Positions 25,238 to 33,906 are shown, numbered from the stretch's first letter. The stretch: DNA of 64,000 nucleotides from JADLHS01 sp964561105 (GCA_964561105.1 CAZLOH010000020.1:1-64000), one strand, 5' to 3'. Program-made: numbers and translations. Notes: generated from the letters alone by a model not told the origin.

Positions 25238-25384
25238 AATACCGGACTTCAGCCCGGTGGGAACGAGAGACCTGAAACCAAGCCGTTTCAACGGCTTGGT
25301 GTAGTTTGCCGGTGGGAAACGGTTGAAACCGTTTTCCGCGCACGCTCCAACCGGCACCTGGCTAAGGCCGGGTGTTAATGAGAT
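25238..25384. repeat. Intergenic array of three palindromic units
   Basis: Between cutA and guaB lie CCAAGCCGTT/AACGGCTTGG (25278-25299, perfect 10-bp arms, TC loop) and AAACGGTT/AACCGTTT (25317-25334, GA loop). These are flanked by related words ACCGGACTTCAGCCCGGT (25241-25258) and CACCTGGCTAAGGCCGGGTG (25355-25374), each imperfectly palindromic. The arrangement is repeat-like and not coding. It may also end transcription from cutA, though no T-tract is present. Confidence 0.6.
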
Positions 25385-25673
25385 CACTCCCGCACTGGCA
25401 AAAAACTGAGATGCGCTTCTCCCGGTGCCGGTAAATAACTTTTCGTTGCAACTTTTACAACAGAAGCGCAAAACAGTGGGCGTTCAATCGGTCGGTGGTC
25501 GTGGCGCAACAATTCGTCAGGAAACTGACGCCAGGGCAGAATCAAAACTATCTGCCAGCTAGAACCGGCGGGCGGGTCCATCCGCCCGCCGGTTGGTTTT
25601 GCGCCGGCCGGTCGGCCTGAACGGGCTTTGCTTTCCGCTTGCCAAGCGCTCGGGCGATTCGGCATCTTCCGAC

Positions 25674-27233
25674 ATGGCAGCGCAGACCAAGAACCTCGAC
25701 TCGCAATTCTATCACCCGGCGGACGCCTTTTTTGCCGCGCATCCCCATTTGGGGCTGACCTTCGACGATCTCACCCTCGCCACGCTCTATTCGGAAATTC
25801 TCCCGCGCGACACCCAGCTCGAAACCGAACTCGCCGACGGACTCCGCCTGAACATCCCCGTCATCTCCGCGGACATGGACACCGTGACCGAATCGCGCAT
25901 GGCCACCGCGATGGCGTTGAACGGCGCGCTGGGGTTGATCCATTACAACATGCCGGAGCGGCAGCAACTCTCCGAAGTCAGCCGCGTGAAGTATCACGTG
26001 CCGGGCATGTTGCCCGATCCAATCCGGGTCGCGCCGGACCAGCTTGTCGGCGACGTGGTGAAGCTGGTCGAGGAGCGGAAGTTCGGTTTCAGCACGTTCC
26101 CGGTGGTGGATGAGCAGGGAAAACTCGTCGGCCTGCTCTCGGGTCACGTCGTCAAGCCGCGTTACGCCAAACGGGTCATTGCCGAAGCCATGACGCCGCG
26201 TGATCAGGTGCATACGATCAACAAAAAGGAACTGGGCAAGGATCCCATCGCGCGCGCCGACCGGTTTTTCACCGAGCGCCCCGGGATTCACAAACTGCTC
26301 GTGGTGGACGACGAGGACAAACTGCGCGGACTCTTCACGATGAACGACGTCGAGCGCATCCAGCAGGAACGCAAGGCGCAATTCAAGCCGGCGCGCGACG
26401 CGCAGTTCCGGCTCGTGTGCGGCGCGGCGGTGAGCGCCACGCGGAATGCCTTCGGCGAGCTGGATCGCGAACGCATCCTGGCGCACGTGGGCGGACTCGT
26501 TGAGCGCGGCGTGGATGCCGTGGCGGTGTCCACCGCGCACGGTCACAGCCAGGGCGTGGGCGACGCGGTGCGGATGTTGCGGGACGCCTTTCCCAAACTG
26601 CCGATCATCGCCGGCAACGTGACCAGCGCGTCGGGCGTGGAATTCCTGGCCGATTGCGGGGCGAACGCGATCAAGGTCGGGCAGGGGCCGGGTTCGATCT
26701 GCACCACGCGCATCGTGGCCGGCGTGGGCATCCCGCAAATGACCGCGCTCTACGTTTGTTCGCGCATGGCGGCGAAAAAGGGCGTCACGATCCTGGCGGA
26801 CGGCGGCATCACCAAGTCGGGTGACATTGTCAAATCCCTGACGCTGGCCAACGCGGTGATCTGTGGCGGCGTGTTTGCCGGCTGCAACGAAGCGCCGGGC
26901 GAGGTGATGGAAATCAGCGGCAAGATTTACAAGCAATACCGCGGCATGGGGAGCCTGGCCGCGATGCGCTCCGGGTCGGCGGCGCGTTATGGGCACAGCG
27001 CGAATCCGACGCAGAAAGTGGCGGCCGAGGGCATCGAAGCGTTGAAAGAAGTCGTCGGCTCCGTGGATCGCGTGCTGGCGCAGCTCATCGGCGGGATTCA
27101 ATCCGGCATGGGCTATCTCGGCGCGGCGAACTTGAAAGATTTGCGGACCAAGGCGCGCTTCATTCGCGTGAGCGCCGCCGGGATGAAGGAAGCCGTCCCG
27201 CACGACGTGGTCGAGTTGAAGACGGGGAATTAA
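25674..27233 (+). CDS. guaB: Inosine-5'-monophosphate dehydrogenase
   Basis: 519 aa from the ATG at 25674 (MAAQTKNLDS); an upstream in-frame start at 25593 adds a basic stretch with no homology. It catalyses IMP to XMP, the first committed step of GMP synthesis, in the cytoplasm. LTFDDLTLA opens the barrel, and VISADMDTVTESRMATAMA is conserved. Two CBS domains occupy about 105-235 (FSTFPVVDEQGKLVGLLSG, HKLLVVDDEDKLRGLFT). The catalytic loop is GPGSICTTRIVAG with C343, followed by LADGGI and YRGMGSLAAM. It ends four bases inside the convergent zinc-ribbon gene. The order of the terminal blocks is normal and the enzyme should be active. Confidence 0.95.
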   Translation: MAAQTKNLDSQFYHPADAFFAAHPHLGLTFDDLTLATLYSEILPRDTQLETELADGLRLNIPVISADMDTVTESRMATAMALNGALGLIHYNMPERQQLSEVSRVKYHVPGMLPDPIRVAPDQLVGDVVKLVEERKFGFSTFPVVDEQGKLVGLLSGHVVKPRYAKRVIAEAMTPRDQVHTINKKELGKDPIARADRFFTERPGIHKLLVVDDEDKLRGLFTMNDVERIQQERKAQFKPARDAQFRLVCGAAVSATRNAFGELDRERILAHVGGLVERGVDAVAVSTAHGHSQGVGDAVRMLRDAFPKLPIIAGNVTSASGVEFLADCGANAIKVGQGPGSICTTRIVAGVGIPQMTALYVCSRMAAKKGVTILADGGITKSGDIVKSLTLANAVICGGVFAGCNEAPGEVMEISGKIYKQYRGMGSLAAMRSGSAARYGHSANPTQKVAAEGIEALKEVVGSVDRVLAQLIGGIQSGMGYLGAANLKDLRTKARFIRVSAAGMKEAVPHDVVELKTGN

Positions 27234-27454
27234 AACTCGATCGCCGCGTTGAGCTTGCCGCATTGCGCGCAACGCGAGCGGTCCACATCCGGGTCGTCCG
27301 TGTAGAGCAAACCGCACTTGTCGCACCGGAAGATGCGGTCTTCCGTCGCCGCCGGCCGAAAGCTTCGCCGGCGCATCTCCGAATAAATCGTCAAGCCGCA
27401 CAGCGCCGCCAGCAGGAGCGCCACATAGGCGAAGATGAGCAGCGAGGTGGCCAT
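27230..27454 (-). CDS. Membrane-anchored zinc-ribbon microprotein
   Basis: 74 aa. One N-terminal helix (LLIFAYVALLLAALCGLTIY) anchors a short domain with two CxxC knuckles, CDKCG and CAQCGK, spaced as in a zinc ribbon. No known family was recognised. Its ATG overlaps the tonB-like stop (ATGA at 27451-27456 region), making it the last gene of the exbB-exbD-tonB operon, and its stop overlaps that of guaB on the other strand by three bases. Conserved placement in other genomes would argue for a role in the TonB complex; here that is only suggested. Confidence 0.65.
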   Translation of the reverse strand: MATSLLIFAYVALLLAALCGLTIYSEMRRRSFRPAATEDRIFRCDKCGLLYTDDPDVDRSRCAQCGKLNAAIEF

Positions 27455-28233
27455 CAGGGTTTGGGTTTGGCCGCCGGCGCATTGGTGTCCGGCAACGGCA
27501 CGGTGTGCCAGGCGAAGACGATGCTGCCGACCGTCAGCTTGCCGGGCGACGAAGCGCCGGGCGCGAACCGGGCCGCGCCCGCCACCGCCAATGCCTGATC
27601 ATCCGCCAGCTTCGAGCCGCTGCCGGGCGGGAGTAACACGCCGGAGATGACCTGCCCGTCGGGGCCGGCGAGCACGCGCACCACGCTGTTCGTCAACAAA
27701 TCCGCCGCCGGCCAGGATTGCAGCACCGCCGGGGCGTTGAGCCAGTTGCGGCGGGCCAGATCGCCGCGTACCTGCGCGCTCGAGTGTTGTCGCAGGGTGG
27801 TGGTCGGTTCCGGGGCGTTCAACGGCGTGGCCTCCGGCGGGGCCAGTGATTCAAAGGTCAGCCGGCCGATGGCGTTGGTTTGAACGAAGTTCAAAAACGT
27901 CTTGCCCAGTTGCTCGGCCTTCAAGGTGAGGAGTTGCGCCGGTTCACTCCAGCGGAATGGGGCGAATTCAACCTGGGGCAGTTCCAGCCACGAGGCGGCC
28001 GCGAAGCCGAGGGGATGCGGCAGCGCAAAGATCGTCGGATCGGCGAGCGTCTGTAATTCCGTGCGCTGAAGGTTGAGTTGAAGCCGGGGCGGATGGATGA
28101 CGTCCCGTGGCAAGACGGGCTGGCGGTCGCCGAAGGCGAAGATCAGTCCCAGATGCGCGGCGAAGGCCAGCAGCACGTAGGCAATCCAACGCGGCCGCGA
28201 CCATCCTTCCGGTTCATCCACGGCGCGATTCAT
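27454..28233 (-). CDS. tonB: TonB-like energy-transducing protein
   Basis: 259 aa. A basic start (MNRAVDEPEGWSRPRW) precedes one signal-anchor helix, IAYVLLAFAAHLGLIFAFG, which carries the histidine typical of TonB-family helices. The long periplasmic part is rich in Pro and Ala but has no classical Pro-Glu/Pro-Lys spacer. The C-terminal segment (NSVVRVLAGPDGQVISGVLL, then ALAVAGAARFAP) fits the TonB C-terminal fold. Position between exbD and a microprotein, with four-base overlaps on both sides, supports the call more than sequence alone. It would couple inner-membrane proton flow to outer-membrane receptors. Confidence 0.65.
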   Translation of the reverse strand: MNRAVDEPEGWSRPRWIAYVLLAFAAHLGLIFAFGDRQPVLPRDVIHPPRLQLNLQRTELQTLADPTIFALPHPLGFAAASWLELPQVEFAPFRWSEPAQLLTLKAEQLGKTFLNFVQTNAIGRLTFESLAPPEATPLNAPEPTTTLRQHSSAQVRGDLARRNWLNAPAVLQSWPAADLLTNSVVRVLAGPDGQVISGVLLPPGSGSKLADDQALAVAGAARFAPGASSPGKLTVGSIVFAWHTVPLPDTNAPAAKPKP

Positions 28234-28655
28234 GGCCGGGCAGGTTGAGTGACCGCGCGGGGCAAAGTGGCCAGCAACGCTTCATGGATACCGGCCGCGC
28301 GCGCGAGCAGCGTCAGGTGCAGGACGTTTTCCTGCCGCACCGCCTTGTCCGCCAGAATGACGAGCGTCAGCGGCACGGGCGACCGCGCCACTGCATTGGT
28401 AAACTCGCGTTGCAACGCCGTCTCCTCGATGATCTGGTCGTTGAAATAATACCGGCCGTTCTCGTCCATTGCCACTTCCACGGGTGGTTTGTCCGGGCCG
28501 GGCAGGTCGCTGGCCTCGGGCAGTCGAATCCGCACGCCGGGCGTGTAGAGCTGTTGACTGAGCATCAGAAAGATGACGAGCAGAAAAAACACCGCCGCGT
28601 AGGCCGTCATGTCGAACGGATTGCGGAAGAGTTTGGCGCGCCGGGGAAATTTCAT
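28230..28655 (-). CDS. exbD: ExbD/TolR-family biopolymer transport protein
   Basis: 141 aa from the ATG at 28655, which overlaps the exbB stop by four bases; the longer open frame upstream lies inside exbB. After a basic cap (MKFPRRAKLFRNPFDM), a single helix (TAYAAVFFLLVIFLMLSQQL) leads to a periplasmic domain with the family order of strands (GVRIRLPEAS, VEVAMDENGRYYFNDQII, VILADKAVRQENVLHLT). The proton-conducting Asp usually found in the ExbD helix is not obvious here; the nearest candidate is D in NPFDM at the helix start. It acts with the MotA/ExbB subunit in the inner membrane. Confidence 0.8.
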   Translation of the reverse strand: MKFPRRAKLFRNPFDMTAYAAVFFLLVIFLMLSQQLYTPGVRIRLPEASDLPGPDKPPVEVAMDENGRYYFNDQIIEETALQREFTNAVARSPVPLTLVILADKAVRQENVLHLTLLARAAGIHEALLATLPRAVTQPARP

Positions 28656-29275
28656 TCGGACCGGGGGCGGCCGTTTTCGGTGACGATGCCGACGATTTCG
28701 TTGGCCGAGCGTTCCATGTCGAGCACGATGGCGTTGACGCGGCTCACCAGATAGTTGTAGCCCGCGTGCAGCGGAATCGCCACCGCGAGTCCGGCGGCAC
28801 AGCAAATCAAGGCCTGACCCACCCCATCGGTCACCATCCCGCTGTGGGCGAAGAGGCCTTCCTTTTGCACATGCGTAAAGGCCTTGATGAAGCCGAGAAT
28901 CGTGCCGAGCAAACCGAGCAGCGGCGAAAGTTGCGCAATGGTGGCCAGCAGATCGAGCCGTTCTTCCAGGCGGGGCACCTCGGCCAGGCCGGCTTCTTCG
29001 AGCGATTCCCGCACGCGCTCACGACCGAAGTCGCGGTTGAGAATGGCGGTCTTGACGAGGCGCGAGACCGGGCCGGGCGTGGCGTCGCAAATGGAGATGG
29101 CTTCGACGAGGTTGTTGCGTTTGACGACGGTGCGGACGCCGTTGAGGAACTCGGTGGAATTGATTTGCGCGCGGTGACAGTGCAGTGCGCGTTCGATGAA
29201 AACCACGATCCCCGCCGCGCCCGCGAAAATGATGACCCACAACATCGGGCCGCCGTTGGCCAGTAAATTTGGCAT
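28652..29275 (-). CDS. exbB: MotA/TolQ/ExbB proton channel family protein
   Basis: 207 aa from the ATG at 29275; upstream in-frame codons fall in repeat-containing intergenic DNA. Three helices are visible: MLWVIIFAGAAGIVVFIERA, the LLATIAQLSPLLGLLGTILG stretch, and GQALICCAAGLAVAIPLHAG. LSPLLGLLGTILGFIKAF is the conserved MotA/TolQ/ExbB signature. It forms the inner-membrane proton channel with ExbD that powers TonB. It is the first gene of a four-gene minus-strand operon linked throughout by ATGA overlaps. A TolQ-TolR assignment is possible, but the following TonB-like gene favours ExbB. Confidence 0.85.
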   Translation of the reverse strand: MPNLLANGGPMLWVIIFAGAAGIVVFIERALHCHRAQINSTEFLNGVRTVVKRNNLVEAISICDATPGPVSRLVKTAILNRDFGRERVRESLEEAGLAEVPRLEERLDLLATIAQLSPLLGLLGTILGFIKAFTHVQKEGLFAHSGMVTDGVGQALICCAAGLAVAIPLHAGYNYLVSRVNAIVLDMERSANEIVGIVTENGRPRSE

Positions 29276-29303
29276 GGCGGAGTTATACGGGGACGGGTTT
29301 CGA

Positions 29304-29320
29304 GTTCCAAGTTCCAAGTT
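29304..29320. repeat. Short tandem heptamer repeat (GTTCCAA)
   Basis: GTTCCAA occurs twice in tandem (29304-29310, 29311-29317) with GTT following, and TTCGAG precedes it. It belongs to the same word family as the heptamers at 524-555. It lies in the region from which exbB and the lipoprotein gene diverge. Confidence 0.5.
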
Positions 29321-29485
29321 GACTGCGGAGAACGGCGGGAGTGGGCCGTTCCTGAGCGGAATTGACCGAGTTGTGTGCTGCAATCGTGGATGAGTTTCAT
29401 AAAGCGTTTGCGCCGGCCGGCCGCCCGCAGTTCCGTTCACCTTTGGATTTGCGCGTTGTCGGGTTCTCTGGCAAATCTTCGTTCC

Positions 29486-31144
29486 ATGATGCGTTATGGA
29501 TTATCGGGCATTCTCGCCCTGGCGTTTGTCGTGGTCGGTTGCTCCAGGTCCGCGCCTTCGAAATCGGGAGAATCAGTCAACTCGTCCTCGACGGTCGCCA
29601 AAATCCATTGGCTGGGGAAAAAGCGGTTGGCGACCGACAAGAGCGCCACCAACTTCATGGCCATTTGGAAACTGCCCGAGAGCGCGAAGCTTGAGGCGCA
29701 AACGCTCGATAAACTCTCGACCGCGCCCTGGCGCTTGTGGAAAACCGCACCGCCGCTGTCCAATGCGCCAGCCGCCTTGCTGCGCCCATTGCTGGATGAT
29801 CTGGTCCGGGAAGAGTCGTATCTCGAAGTCCGCGCAGCCCCTAAGCAGCCGGGCGAACTGGTCCTGGCGATCCGTTTGGATGCGGCACGCGCCGCGCTCT
29901 GGCAGAAAAATCTCGCAACCGTGTTGGAATCTTGCACTGGCGGACGGGTTGACCGCTCGGCGGGAGGCGTCGGTTTTAACCTGCCGCTTTCAGCCGGCAA
30001 CCTGACTTTGGCCCGTGCTGGCGACTGGACTCTCGTGGCGGTCAACGCCGGCAAAGGCGCCAAGGCCGCCGGCTCCGGACTCCTGGCCGATTTTACCGCC
30101 CGAATTCAGCGGGGCAAAGTTCCGTTTGCGGCGTCCACCACGAATTACTGGCTCGAGGCGCAAGCCGATTTGCCCCGCTTGAGCGAAACGCTGGCGTTAG
30201 GATGGAAGCTGCCGCAAACTTTCCCGCTGCTCGCCTTGAGGATTACCGGTGATGGCAAAAATGTCCGCACCTATGGCGATCTGAATTTCCCTCAGCCACT
30301 CCCGGCCACACTGGATCCTTGGCGATTGCCGCTCCAACTCACTGCGGAACCACTAACCGGATTAACCGTGGCGCGTTCGTTTACTCCGATTTTGGAGCGA
30401 ATGGGAATCCTGTCTCCCGATCAGGTGAAACAGTTTCCCGGGCAATTCTTGCTCTGGCTTCGGGCTGGCCCCCCGCTCCAGTTGTTTTTTGCCTTTCCAA
30501 CTGACGATGCCAGGCGCGAGTTTCGGCGGATCGCACCCCCGATTAAAGATTGGGTGGATGGACATGCCGACGCCCGTCGCTTTGGGGCGATTGTGGTGAA
30601 TCCGGACTCCTGTGAACTCGCGTGGCAAGGCTTGGCATTTTGTAGTCCGTATCTTCGAGTGGGGACGAACGGCCAGACGGAGTATTTGACGGGCGGATTC
30701 GGCCTTACTCCACCGCACATTCAGTTACCCAAAGAGCTTCATGAATACGTATCGAAAGGCACCAATCTGGTGTATTTCGATTGGGAATTTGCAGCCGACA
30801 CTCTGCCTCAATGGCGCTACTTGGATGACGTGTCCCGCATGATCTTCGACGGGGCGCATGCTTCGCGGTTGCGAGCGGGCCGAAATAGCATGAATTGGAT
30901 GCTGAAAAACATGACGAATCTATCACACTCGGTGACCGAGTTGCGTCAGTTGAACCCAAAACAACTCGAAGTCACCCGTAAGTCAACTCTGGGCCTGAGT
31001 TCGGTCGAGTTGGACATATTGTTCAATTGGATCGAAATGGATGATTTTCCGCGCGGCCTATCCACGTTGTGGAAAACCAATCCAGCCCCATTCAAGATCT
31101 TCCACCATACCAACTCGCCGGCAAACCGGGTTCGATCCAAATAA
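29486..31144 (+). CDS. Lipoprotein of unknown function
   Basis: 552 aa from the ATG at 29486 (MMRYGLSGILALAFVVVGC). The short basic start, hydrophobic run and VVGC lipobox predict a lipoprotein; the longer upstream frame would bury this signal. The mature protein begins with a Ser-rich linker, then large regions of alternating strands and helices (KIHWLGKKRLATDKSATNFM, LTGLTVARSFTPILERMGIL). I recognise no domain. It is divergent from exbB. The second half (from about 30300) is less GC-rich than its neighbours. It may be an outer-membrane-attached solute- or polymer-binding protein, but nothing in the sequence shows this. Confidence 0.6.
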   Translation: MMRYGLSGILALAFVVVGCSRSAPSKSGESVNSSSTVAKIHWLGKKRLATDKSATNFMAIWKLPESAKLEAQTLDKLSTAPWRLWKTAPPLSNAPAALLRPLLDDLVREESYLEVRAAPKQPGELVLAIRLDAARAALWQKNLATVLESCTGGRVDRSAGGVGFNLPLSAGNLTLARAGDWTLVAVNAGKGAKAAGSGLLADFTARIQRGKVPFAASTTNYWLEAQADLPRLSETLALGWKLPQTFPLLALRITGDGKNVRTYGDLNFPQPLPATLDPWRLPLQLTAEPLTGLTVARSFTPILERMGILSPDQVKQFPGQFLLWLRAGPPLQLFFAFPTDDARREFRRIAPPIKDWVDGHADARRFGAIVVNPDSCELAWQGLAFCSPYLRVGTNGQTEYLTGGFGLTPPHIQLPKELHEYVSKGTNLVYFDWEFAADTLPQWRYLDDVSRMIFDGAHASRLRAGRNSMNWMLKNMTNLSHSVTELRQLNPKQLEVTRKSTLGLSSVELDILFNWIEMDDFPRGLSTLWKTNPAPFKIFHHTNSPANRVRSK

Positions 31145-31377
31145 AAAGGCACTCCCCTGCAGGGTGGTTGCGTAAACTGACTTAACCGGGGAACTGATCG
31201 TGCCGTTTTTGGTCGCCGATGACGATGCTTTTCGCTGAAGTGTCGTCGAGTGCATCCGGGCGTCTGACTGGGACGGCGGACGAATTTTTCGAAAGCTGAC
31301 TTATCAAAGAATATCCACCTGTTGCGCAACCAAAAAATCCCGTTGGTGTTTCTGAACTCGGGCACTATGCTTGAACC

Positions 31378-32253
31378 ATGAAAAACGCCGGAGTCAGTGG
31401 GAAACATACCGCCAGCGGTCGCAAACCGGAGTACCATCCGACTTCGCTTCGTTATCTGCAACCGATCGTATGGGCTGCGATTTGCATGGGGTTGAGCACC
31501 AGTTCGATTTCTGCCGCGACGGTTGGGGACAATCCCTACGGTGCGATTGTCGTGCGGAATGCGTTTGGCCTGAAACCGCCGCCCAACCCGGCGGATACGA
31601 TCAAAACCCCCGAGCCTGTGTCGGCTGACATCAAATTGCAGGGCATCACCACCATTCTCGGCCGGCCGCAAGTTCTGCTCAGTGTCAAACATCCGGGCCA
31701 GCCCGGCAAGCCGGTCAGTGAGGAATCCTTGGTGTTGAACGAGGGGCAGCGTGACGGGGACATCGTAGCGGTTAAAATTGACGTCGCACAGGGAATTGTA
31801 ACGCTTAAGAATGGCGCTGCGCCGCTGACGCTAAACATGAAGGAGGACGCGGAAAAACCCACGCCGGGTGCGGCCATGCCCACTGCTATTCACCCGCCTG
31901 GCAAAGCTATCCCCGGCGTGCTGCCTACAATTCCCGTTCGGCCAACGATTCCTGCCGCTCATTCGGGGGGCGTCGGGTTGACTGCATTCGGGGGATCGTC
32001 AGCCCAAAATGTATCTGGCTTCGGCTCCTCGCCTGCGGCTCCTACCGCTGTAGGGAACGCGCCTCAATTCAATATCCCGGAGCGAACCTTGCGTTCATCG
32101 GCTGCCAACAGAATCAATGCTTCCGCTCCGAATAGTCAATTCAACAACCTTTCGCCCGAGGCGCAAGCCGTGCTGATAGAAGCCCAACGGGCCAATCTTA
32201 CTCCGGGAGGGTTCGATCCACTTCCCAAGACTGTGATCACGCCGCATCGCTAA
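31378..32253 (+). CDS. Exported protein with GspC-like N-terminal region
   Basis: 291 aa. A long n-region precedes the hydrophobic segment PIVWAAICMGLSTSSISAA. Residues about 50-155 (NPYGAIVVRNAFGL, IKLQGITTILGRPQVLLSV, LNEGQRDGDIVAVKIDVAQG, IVTLKNGAAPLTLN) resemble the periplasmic homology region of type II secretion GspC proteins. From about 165 the protein is low-complexity, rich in Pro, Ala, Gly and Ser. No other secretion gene lies beside it; a pseudopilin-like gene is at 39243. The GspC likeness is my inference. It might instead be a free periplasmic scaffold. Confidence 0.5.
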   Translation: MKNAGVSGKHTASGRKPEYHPTSLRYLQPIVWAAICMGLSTSSISAATVGDNPYGAIVVRNAFGLKPPPNPADTIKTPEPVSADIKLQGITTILGRPQVLLSVKHPGQPGKPVSEESLVLNEGQRDGDIVAVKIDVAQGIVTLKNGAAPLTLNMKEDAEKPTPGAAMPTAIHPPGKAIPGVLPTIPVRPTIPAAHSGGVGLTAFGGSSAQNVSGFGSSPAAPTAVGNAPQFNIPERTLRSSAANRINASAPNSQFNNLSPEAQAVLIEAQRANLTPGGFDPLPKTVITPHR

Positions 32254-32486
32254 CGCACTGTGTTTGGCTTAGTAGCCAGTGCTTTGACAGTGTGTAGCGT
32301 CCGACCAGAGCATCCTTTTACCGTGCTGAAACTCGCCGGTTTTCCAATTATTTGCCTCGTCCCCCGTAATGGTGACACATGAAAAATGCGACCACGAATG
32401 TAAAATTGTCCTTTTATGTATTTTAACCTGTTAAACATCAATTGATTATGTTTTGGAAAAATGTTCAAAAAAAGTCAAAAAAACTA

Positions 32487-32515
32487 TTGACGCTCCCCCT
32501 TACTCCTGAGATAGT
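32487..32515 (+). promoter_or_regulatory. Sigma-70-like promoter
   Basis: TTGACG (32487-32492) and GATAGT (32510-32515) are separated by exactly 17 bases, 31 bases before the ATG at 32547. An A-rich tract upstream (32457-32483) could act as an UP element. No other pair in the window looks as good. Confidence 0.6.
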
Positions 32516-32546
32516 CGTCCCACACACGGTAACCAAAAACAAAAAA

Positions 32547-33242
32547 ATGAGAACTAAAACACTACTCGCAGCCGCGGCGCTAATCGCGGCAGGTGCCGCC
32601 ACTTCCATGGCGCAACAAAATGTTTATTCACTCAACATTGTTGGCTATTACAATGTTCCGACCGCAGGCGCATTGACCGCTATGGCCAATTCACTGCGGG
32701 CCTCAGCCGGAACGCCGGAACAGGATCGTGCAGACAAAGTGATCCCCTACTCGGACAGCGACAACATTCAGGTGTGGAACGGTGCAGGTTGGACAGTTTA
32801 CACCATGGACTCGCTCTCTGGCACTGGCTGGTCTGACAGCAATGGTGACGTGCCGCTTGCAAATTTGCCAATACTTGGCCCTGGCGTCGGATTCTTTTAT
32901 GGAAACAATGCTGGTGCGACTCAAGTGACCTTCGTCGGCGAAGTTAGAACTGGTACCAATAACATTGCAATCCCTGGCGGATTGAGTGCGCTTGGTTCGC
33001 CGCTTCCGTTGAGCGGTGCCATTTCGACGGGCCCCATAAATCTCCAAGTGCAAGACTCGGATAACATCCAGACATGGACTGGCACGAGTTGGAACTTGGT
33101 TACCCGCGACAGCTTGTCTGGCACTGGCTGGACCGGCGGCAGTGGGGATGTCGCCGAGCCGACTCTGAGCGTAGGTCAAGGCTTCTTTTACGGAAATAAC
33201 GTCGGAACATCCTTCAATTGGCAACAAATCCTCAATCCGTAA
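32547..33242 (+). CDS. Secreted verrucomicrobial protein with two internal repeats
   Basis: 231 aa from the ATG at 32547 (MRTKTLLAAAALIAAGAATS, signal peptide ending at SMAQ). The mature start QNVYSLNIVGYYNV is a stretch I associate with secreted Verrucomicrobia proteins of unknown function. Two repeats of about 70 residues follow, each with DSDNIQ-W-G, DSLSGTGW, GDV and GFFYGNN (about 66-128 and 171-225). It has no anchor and should be extracellular or periplasmic. A promoter matching the consensus lies just upstream and a PEP-CTERM gene follows after 53 bases, so both may be expressed together. Structural or adhesive roles are conceivable. Confidence 0.65.
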   Translation: MRTKTLLAAAALIAAGAATSMAQQNVYSLNIVGYYNVPTAGALTAMANSLRASAGTPEQDRADKVIPYSDSDNIQVWNGAGWTVYTMDSLSGTGWSDSNGDVPLANLPILGPGVGFFYGNNAGATQVTFVGEVRTGTNNIAIPGGLSALGSPLPLSGAISTGPINLQVQDSDNIQTWTGTSWNLVTRDSLSGTGWTGGSGDVAEPTLSVGQGFFYGNNVGTSFNWQQILNP

Positions 33243-33295
33243 GCAAGCACTGATACAGCGATATCAACCATAAACAACAACTAAACAAACAAAGT

Positions 33296-33886
33296 ATGAA
33301 AAAAATCCTAATAACCGCGGCGCTGGTTGGCTTTGCCTCCTTCGCGTTCGGGCAAGGTCAGCTCAACTGGAACAACAGTGCGCTAACCAAGATAACTGTT
33401 GATGGGGTTGACATGCCGGCAAACAATCCGGTGTCGACGGCTACGACTTTTAATTTTGGCCTGTTCGTTGCCCCTGCTGGCACTGCTGCTCCGACGGGTA
33501 TTGACGATCCGAACTGGCAGACAGTGGCTGCTTATGCGCAGAACAGCACAGCGGCTGCCGGTGCGGGCCGTCTCCAGAATCCAGGGACTGCTACAATCAA
33601 TGGCTTTGCGGCCGGAACAAGCATTGCCTTTGTCGTTGTGGGATGGCAAACCAGCGTGGTTGGCGCTGCTGACTGGGCATCAGCCAAACCCGGATTGACG
33701 TGGCTCGGTGTTTCAGCACTTGGGTCGGCCTCATTGGGTGGTGGTCCGATTCCGCTTCCCAGCGCATTCGGATCTAACCCCGGTCAAGTTGGCGGTTTCA
33801 ACATTACGGCTGTTCCGGAACCGAGCAGCATCGTCTTGGCTGGTCTGGGTGCAGCCTCGTTGCTGATGTTCCGTCGCCGCAAGTAA
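33296..33886 (+). CDS. PEP-CTERM sorting-domain protein
   Basis: 196 aa. Signal peptide MKKILITAALVGFASFAFG, a Gly/Ala/Thr-rich mature part of low complexity, and a C-terminal tripartite sorting signal: VPEPSSIVLAGLGAASLLMF followed by RRRK. PEP-CTERM proteins are cut and anchored by an exosortase and are usually exopolysaccharide- or biofilm-associated surface proteins. No exosortase gene is in the window. A strong terminator follows 20 bases after the stop, so this gene closes the transcript that probably starts at 32520. Confidence 0.9.
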   Translation: MKKILITAALVGFASFAFGQGQLNWNNSALTKITVDGVDMPANNPVSTATTFNFGLFVAPAGTAAPTGIDDPNWQTVAAYAQNSTAAAGAGRLQNPGTATINGFAAGTSIAFVVVGWQTSVVGAADWASAKPGLTWLGVSALGSASLGGGPIPLPSAFGSNPGQVGGFNITAVPEPSSIVLAGLGAASLLMFRRRK

Positions 33887-33906
33887 TCTAATCGGATTCG
33901 ATTTCA

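Noticed and set aside
25548..27482. 644-codon minus-strand frame across guaB
   Set aside because: guaB on the plus strand has every catalytic motif; the opposite frame is rich in Arg, His and Ala with no domain.
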